DNA of 64,000 nucleotides, taken from positions 17,135,072 to 17,199,071 of the forward strand of contig NC_084807.1 in NCBI RefSeq assembly GCF_963583255.1, written 5' to 3'. The notes beneath the pieces are model-generated. The model ran no database searches, had not been told where the DNA came from, and was given only the letters and a program-made list of their open reading frames with translations. Position 1 is the first letter of the stretch; each line of letters begins with the position of its first letter. Shown here one piece after another: positions 59,001-64,000 of this stretch. The position numbers and the translations under genes are program-made. The DNA comes from Pyrus communis. Lineage: Eukaryota > Streptophyta > Magnoliopsida > Rosales > Rosaceae.

Positions 59001-60494
59001 CTGAAGATATGCTTGATGAACTGGATTTACCGCTTGCTGGTCAACACCTTGACTACGACTCTGTCCATCCTGGGAGCCATGTTGTTGAGCCAAATCAATG
59101 AACTTCCTAGATTGTTGAGGCATTTGACTGGAGCCGCCCCCTCCCAAAACTCCTTGCAGACCAGCAGCTTGATATGCTAAAAGAGCTTCATTCCCTTCAG
59201 GTTTTCTTAAAAATTGTTGTTGGTGTAATGGCTGCATGAACAATAAATTATGCAAACCTTAGTCACATTATCAGTTCATACAAGAACCTGCTTACAGTAG
59301 TGACAGGGCCAAAAATCGAAATAACAAATATCCCCCAATACCGTTCACATAACTTCAATTCAATGATAAAGAACTAGGCAAGTCTAGCAGATGATTGATA
59401 TCTTTTAAGTTAAAACAAAGACTTGAACAAATTCCCGGAACCTGAAAAGATTTCCATTACAAATGTGATCCTACCAATGCACCAGAACAATGACTGTACA
59501 TATCAGATTCAAAGTTCTGGAAGCCATGCCATTTGTACTTAGTGCTAGCTGTACCCGCCATAGAGCTAGTCATGTAAAACTAATAACCAAAAAGTTAAAA
59601 TAAAGGAAAATGTCCACCATAACAACATAACATGACCAAAAGAACCCAAGGCTCATCCTAAAAGAAAGATATAGGAAAAAAGGCTTCTCTTAGCTTAGTT
59701 AAAAAGGTGGACTAAGCAAATTAAACCACATGGTTCCTCTTTTAAACATAAAAATCAAACTTATCATAAACTTTAAGAGCAGTAAAGCAGATGAAACAAA
59801 TACGAGCTGGACAGGGTCATCCATAATTGAACACCATATATAAGGAATGGATGACAGTAAAACAAAACCAGAAGCAGACGCCACCTCGTCGTCATTAAAC
59901 TCTTCTGAATTTAATGGAAGCAAAAGTCCATTTCAAGTTACAGTTAAGCAGCTAAAAGTGCAAAGCCGCAATCAGTTCCCATTACAACCTACCTAGTTTG
60001 ACTCCTCGAAACCCTAAACAGCTCTAATTTAAGAAATCATGTAAGCAAACCAGCTAACTTACCATACCCACAACACACAGATGCATCAAAAACAACATTT
60101 CACTGCCTCCCATTTGGAACAACACTCCCAATTAGAAACCCAAATAATGCAACAATCATTAACCAGGCCAAAAATGACAAAATTAATAATGACCCATCTG
60201 CAGAAACACTCCAAACTCCAAAACCCACATTCCAATTCAACTAAATTCTCACCAAAAAAAACAAAATTTCCAGCCACACATATCAATCGTTACCTGTCTA
60301 GACCCCAATTGCTGCTGCTGCTGTTGTTGCTGCTGCTGATGTTGTTGATGCTGCACCGAATCAAAACCCAGTTGCGGCGTCGACACGGCCGAGGACGATG
60401 AAGACGGTGAAGCAGCCGATGACGTCGATCCGGCACGGCCAGCCGGGCCCACTCCCCGGCCGGGCCCGCCTCCTCCTCCGCCACCAGATTGCAT
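50011..60494 (-). CDS. BRM: SWI/SNF chromatin-remodelling ATPase BRAHMA (2,255 aa)
   Basis: ATP-driven nucleosome remodeller of the plant SWI/SNF complex. Fourteen coding exons, worked out in frame (high to low): 60494-60294, 59231-57924, 57798-56446, 55997-55885, 55611-55524, 55417-55331, 55151-55059, 54973-54890, 54805-54602, 54131-53889, 53815-52262, 52177-51626, 51307-51056, 50646-50011. Domains: Q-rich N-terminus ([10 protein letters not shown] start, then poly-Q); QLQ at about 483-503 ([18 protein letters not shown]); HSA at about 832-900; SNF2 ATPase with GLGKT (1044-1048) and DEAQ (1144-1147); helicase C with ARAHRIGQ (about 1465); AT-hook KRGRPKK (about 1680); bromodomain (about 1950-2065). 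It ends [13 protein letters not shown], like Arabidopsis BRM (At2g46020). No break was seen. The start was chosen because MQSGG matches known BRM N-termini. Confidence 0.96.
56091..56324. mobile_element. MITE-like inverted-repeat element in BRM intron 3 (234 bp)
   Basis: The ends GCAACCTTTGCACTAACCTT and AAGGTTAGTGCGAAGGTTGC are inverted repeats. Pairing runs about 70 bp inward (ACAAATGCCACGTCATTTTT against the TGACACCTGGCATTTGTTAA side). TA flanks both ends (56089-56090 and 56325-56326), which would fit a 2-bp TA target. The family is not recognised. It lies wholly inside the intron 55998-56445 and leaves the splice sites untouched. Confidence 0.75.
60309..60345 (-). repeat. Poly-Q CAG/CAA tract in BRM exon 1
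   Basis: Mixed CAG/CAA codons encode about ten consecutive Gln after a QHQQHQQ lead-in. This low-complexity tract varies between species in BRM and may vary in length between individuals. Confidence 0.85.
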
Positions 60495-61130
60495 GCAGCT
60501 CAACCCAAATTCACACGCATCCAACAAAAACCCAAATCACCAAAAATAAGAAATTGGAAAAAAATGAAAAACCCAAAAAGGCTCAAAACCCAAGAAAATC
60601 AAATCCCTCCAAAATAAAATTCCAACTGAAACCCTATCAGGGCCCTCGGATCCCAACGTTCAAAAAAACCCCCCGAGCTCAAAGCTCTCTCTCTAGAAAA
60701 CTCTCTCCCTACAAAAACCCAAAAAATTAACGCGAAATTTTCTCAGTGGGGGCTACAGACCGACGGATCCTAGAGAATCGAAGTTGACGGGTGGAATCGG
60801 CGACTCACCTCACTCCTCTTCCAATTTTTGGCGTCAAACCCTAGCGATTTTATTTTCCTTTTTTTTTTGAAAGTTTTATTTAAAACTCATTTTTCTTTGT
60901 TTTTTGGATTTAATTCTTTACTATTTCACTCCTCTCTCTTATTTCGTGCTCATAGCTTTTGGTGGTGGAAGCACTTCTCTGCTTTATATGGGTCTTTTCT
61001 AACTGTGCGGGGTTTCGTCCGGTTGACTGCCGTTAGGTATTTCCGTAGAGGGGTAGAACTCGCAATTGACCCCTGTTTGGGTTGTTATTACGGAAGTGCC
61101 ACAATGGGCGCATGAATTTATTACTCTCTG
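60495..61130 (-). promoter_or_regulatory. BRM 5' UTR and promoter-proximal region
   Basis: Upstream of the BRM ATG on the minus strand. It contains CT/GA-rich pieces such as AGCTCTCTCTCTAG (plus strand, about 60681). No other gene is supported; a frame on the plus strand here lacks a true ATG and any motif. Confidence 0.45.
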
Positions 61131-61486
61131 ATTTTATTTCTATCATGCTGATAAAATAATAGAAAACTTCATTTTAATTCTTAGTAATATGATTTTTAGA
61201 TTAAAATTATAAGTAAATCAAAATTTAATTTTAGTCTCTTGATACATTAATAACCTTATTTATTAATTATATTTTGATTTTTTTAATTATTTCTCTTTTT
61301 CTTCCTAATTTTTAATATATTAATTTTATTTAATTATAATTTTCATTTCATTTATCGTAATATATTTTGTTGTAAACATTTAGATAAACTAATTTTTGTT
61401 ATACAATATATTTCGATGTACTTTGTTTTCTTTATTTAGATACGTTAAATTCATTATAATAGATTCTCGTGTATACATTTAAGTAC
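61131..61486. other. AT-rich intergenic, no gene seen
   Basis: Extremely AT-rich and non-coding, leading into the ACATTTCGGTAC repeats. Confidence 0.5.
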
Positions 61487-61710
61487 ACATATTTCGGTAC
61501 ATACATTTCGATACAAACATTTAGATACATTAATTCAATATAATACATTTCGGTACTAACATTTCGGTGCATACATTTCGGTACACACATTTAGGTACAT
61601 TAATTTAATATAATACATTTCAGTGCATATATTTCGATACATACATTTCGGTTCTAACATTTAAATAAATTAGTTCAATATAATATATTTCGGTATACAC
61701 ATTTCAGTAC
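61487..61710. repeat. Degenerate tandem repeat of ACATTTCGGTAC-like units
   Basis: Short units of the form CATTTCGGTACATA recur at 16-18-bp spacing and are organised into longer units of about 60 bp carrying AATATAATACATTTCGGT. At least three of the long units are visible. Confidence 0.75.
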
Positions 61711-62819
61711 ATGAAAAAGATGCACAAACTCAACTATTTGCTAAATAATAAACAATTATGAGCAAGCCCAAGAACTGGGGTTCTGTCGGCCATAGGCTAT
61801 TTAACAGTCAAGTTAGTGAATTGTTTTAGACTCAAGCAATGGGCAAAAGAATTAGAGAATCGAGATTGCGTTACCAGAGACGAACCCTATACGAGTGTAT
61901 TTATACAGTGGGGAAAGAGACCTTTTTAAAATATAATTATTGTTCTACGCTGAGAGAATCCTAGAGGATATCTAGAAGTAGAAATTGCATCATTTTAGTA
62001 GTTGTGATTACTTGCGACGCATGGTAATTCCTAGATTGTAAGAACTTCAAGACTTTATAAAGATCTGATTGAAACCATATCTGGATCATATCGCGTATCT
62101 TGCAGAACCAATGTGGTCGTCTTAGCAAAGTCACTCGGACTTCGCCTATTGCCCCAAAACAGGGTCATTGTCTGATCCAACTCCACTCGAAACTGTCGAA
62201 TGCATGACCAGACTTCTGAGGTATTCATATTTGAATCAGCCTTACTTCAGCCCTCTAAAATCATGGTCCCACAATGTTCTTAGTTTTATTTATCTTATTG
62301 TTTTCCCAAAAAAATATGAATAAAAATTTTATGTGCATTTTCAAAATTCATTAAAAGATAATACGTACAAATTCATCAACTATGGAAAATGACAAATTTA
62401 TAGTTCCGAGGCATGCACCAATGTATAGAAAACATGAGCGTTGAGCGTTTTCATTGTTTAAGAGTTTTTTTATATAACTTAATAAATTCTCATTGGTCAC
62501 AATAATAATTATGAGATGTACAGTTTGTTCTTTATTGTAGTATGACAACCATGAAGGATAGTTTTGATAATTTCAGCATTACAGTTTGATTTCAGTTGAG
62601 TTCACATTGTAAACTCCGTCAGAGTCACGTGTGAGGGCTTTTTTGTCTCCGTAAATTGTTTTCAATCAACCTAAAACATAACTCCGTCTATCTTTCTTAA
62701 CAATGTTAAGCTTGTAGGACTTGATTTCTAATTAAACAAAATTACAAGACTAAACTGCCAAAATTAAACAGACAAGGATCAAAGTGAAAAGTAAAGCAAA
62801 CTATGACCACAGAAAAGCA
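61711..62819. other. Intergenic, no gene seen
   Basis: No supported coding frame, RNA gene or paired repeat. Confidence 0.5.
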
Positions 62820-62992
62820 AATGTAATTTTTACCCAAATAAATGCGAATTCAATTCTTTTTATAAAAATAAAGTAGTTCAATGTAATTTTAACCCAAATA
62901 AATACAAATTACTTTTAAGAAAATAAAGTGGTTCAATGTTATTTTTATCCAAATAAATGCAAAATTCAATTTACTTTTTACGAAAATAAAGT
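62820..62992. repeat. Three tandem copies of a unit of about 58 bp
   Basis: Copies begin AATGTAATTTTTACCCAAAT (62820), AATGTAATTTTAACCCAAAT (62880) and AATGTTATTTTTATCCAAAT (62935), and each contains an AAAATAAAGT segment near its end. No coding sense. Confidence 0.85.
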
Positions 62993-63203
62993 ATTACAAC
63001 AACTACAAGGAGAAACCCTTTACAACAAGAGCCTATACAAGACAAAATAACATTCAAACGACGAGATAGTGTTCTAATATTATTATAGCAAAATTCCCCT
63101 ATCAAAGTGTCTCAAAAAAACATGAGCATTTACATAATTTGAGTAAAGAACAAGAAAATTAGTTTCGTATTAACCGAGAAAAAAAAATCTCAAATTTGTA
63201 TAT

Positions 63204-64000
63204 TGACACACCCTAACCCAGAATGTTCATTTGGAATCTGAATCGAGCAGTGCTAGCCGACATCATGAGCATGACGAAGCCATAAAGTGTAGTTATATGG
63301 AAAATGTGAGTAAATTTAAACTTAAAAGTGTCTAAATGCAAGAGTACGCAAGTGAGCAGGATTAAACTCAATTCACACATAATGTCAGAGCATAAGTACA
63401 GTAAAAATAGGATAAGAATTATACCATCAAAGGTACTCTCATATAACAACATTTGCCAAGAATCATTGTCGACACGAAAACTCAGCCACTAAAACCTGGA
63501 GGGCGAAAAACAAGGGTCAGTGAGCCTAAAAATAAAACTTTATAAAACCTTTTCAAAAACGTAATAACCCAACGTCATAAAATAAGTGTAGTTTCTAAAT
63601 ATAACATATTACGTATAGTATGAAATTACTTACCGTAGCCATCAATATCCCAAGAATGCAATACTTTACAATAATTCATAAATAAACACATAACGTCTGG
63701 TAGTCACAATATATTATATAAACAAACATATCATATTGAATGCTCATCAAAATATACTGACACACGAGTTCATGCAGAGGTATTCTGACATGAAACACTC
63801 TAGTACTACAATCACGTGAAAACTAGCGCTATGTGCATCACATACGAGTCCTAATTGCCTATTGCAATATAGGACAGGACTGTCACCTACAATAAATCCA
63901 AAGTGAGTGTACGGTGCGATGTGAACATACACATGAAGGCTGGCCTTGACCCAGGCGAATACTAACACCAATGTAGCACATGATGAGCGAATAACATAAT
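63204..64000 (-). repeat. Partial LTR related to 33107-35259, running off the window
   Basis: It starts TGACACACCCTAACCCAGAA, matching the terminus of the solo LTR at 33107, and shares CACGTGAA, CTACGAGTC/CATACGAGTC and GTGAACAT-type landmarks in the same order up to the window edge. The far end and target duplication are outside. It is diverged, so an independent and possibly older insertion. Confidence 0.6.

Noticed and set aside
60495..60527. Longer BRM N-terminus starting before MQSGG
   Set aside because: It would need a TTG start, and known BRM proteins begin MQSGG.
60828..61115. 95-codon plus-strand ORF divergent from BRM
   Set aside because: Starts at a non-ATG codon, is F/L-rich and has no domain. 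It is probably BRM upstream sequence.

Overview
This is a nuclear genomic window from a flowering plant, most likely a rosid and probably Rosaceae. The lineage is inferred from gene content and repeat types and is not proven. The evidence is intron-rich genes with GT..AG junctions, an AT-rich background, Cassandra, TRIM, SINE, MITE and Ty3/gypsy repeats, and plant proteins that can be followed almost end to end.

The left part (1-28.3 kb) is a transposon nest. A degenerate Athila-type Ty3/gypsy element runs off the left edge (1-5593). It is followed by a solo-LTR-like copy (7288-8050, minus) and an intact 640-bp Cassandra element whose LTRs carry 5S rRNA-like sequence (8643-9282). A 1.46-kb TRIM-like element (10003-21454) has been split by a 9,987-bp LTR element (11120-21106). 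The inner element has 2,409-bp LTRs in which I found no difference, a perfect 5-bp target duplication and a tRNA-Asp primer site. It has only a gag-like ORF, no pol, and an unrelated antisense coiled-coil ORF. Next come a decayed minus-strand Ty3/gypsy element (21741-27410) carrying a Tourist-like MITE, and a solo LTR (27436-28262) with a perfect target duplication.

The right part (29-60.5 kb) holds four host genes. They are a MATE transporter of the DETOXIFICATION 33-36 type (+, 29172-31878), an ARID/ELM2/SANT-like protein (+, 40652-43677), an E2 ubiquitin-conjugating enzyme of the UBC4/5/6 type (+, 47669-49339) and the SWI/SNF ATPase BRAHMA (-, 60494-50011, 14 coding exons, 2,255 aa). ARID1, UBC6 and BRM are neighbours in Arabidopsis (At2g46040, At2g46030, At2g46020), so this is a conserved gene block. 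The spaces between genes hold a Mutator-like TIR element split by a solo LTR (33028-36333), several MITEs and SINEs, and microsatellites.

BRM, ARID1 and the E2 act in chromatin remodelling, transcription control and ubiquitination. They are not a biosynthetic cluster, and the MATE gene looks functionally unrelated. No rRNA, tRNA or CRISPR features were found. Exon coordinates were worked out by hand from splice signals and reading-frame continuity.
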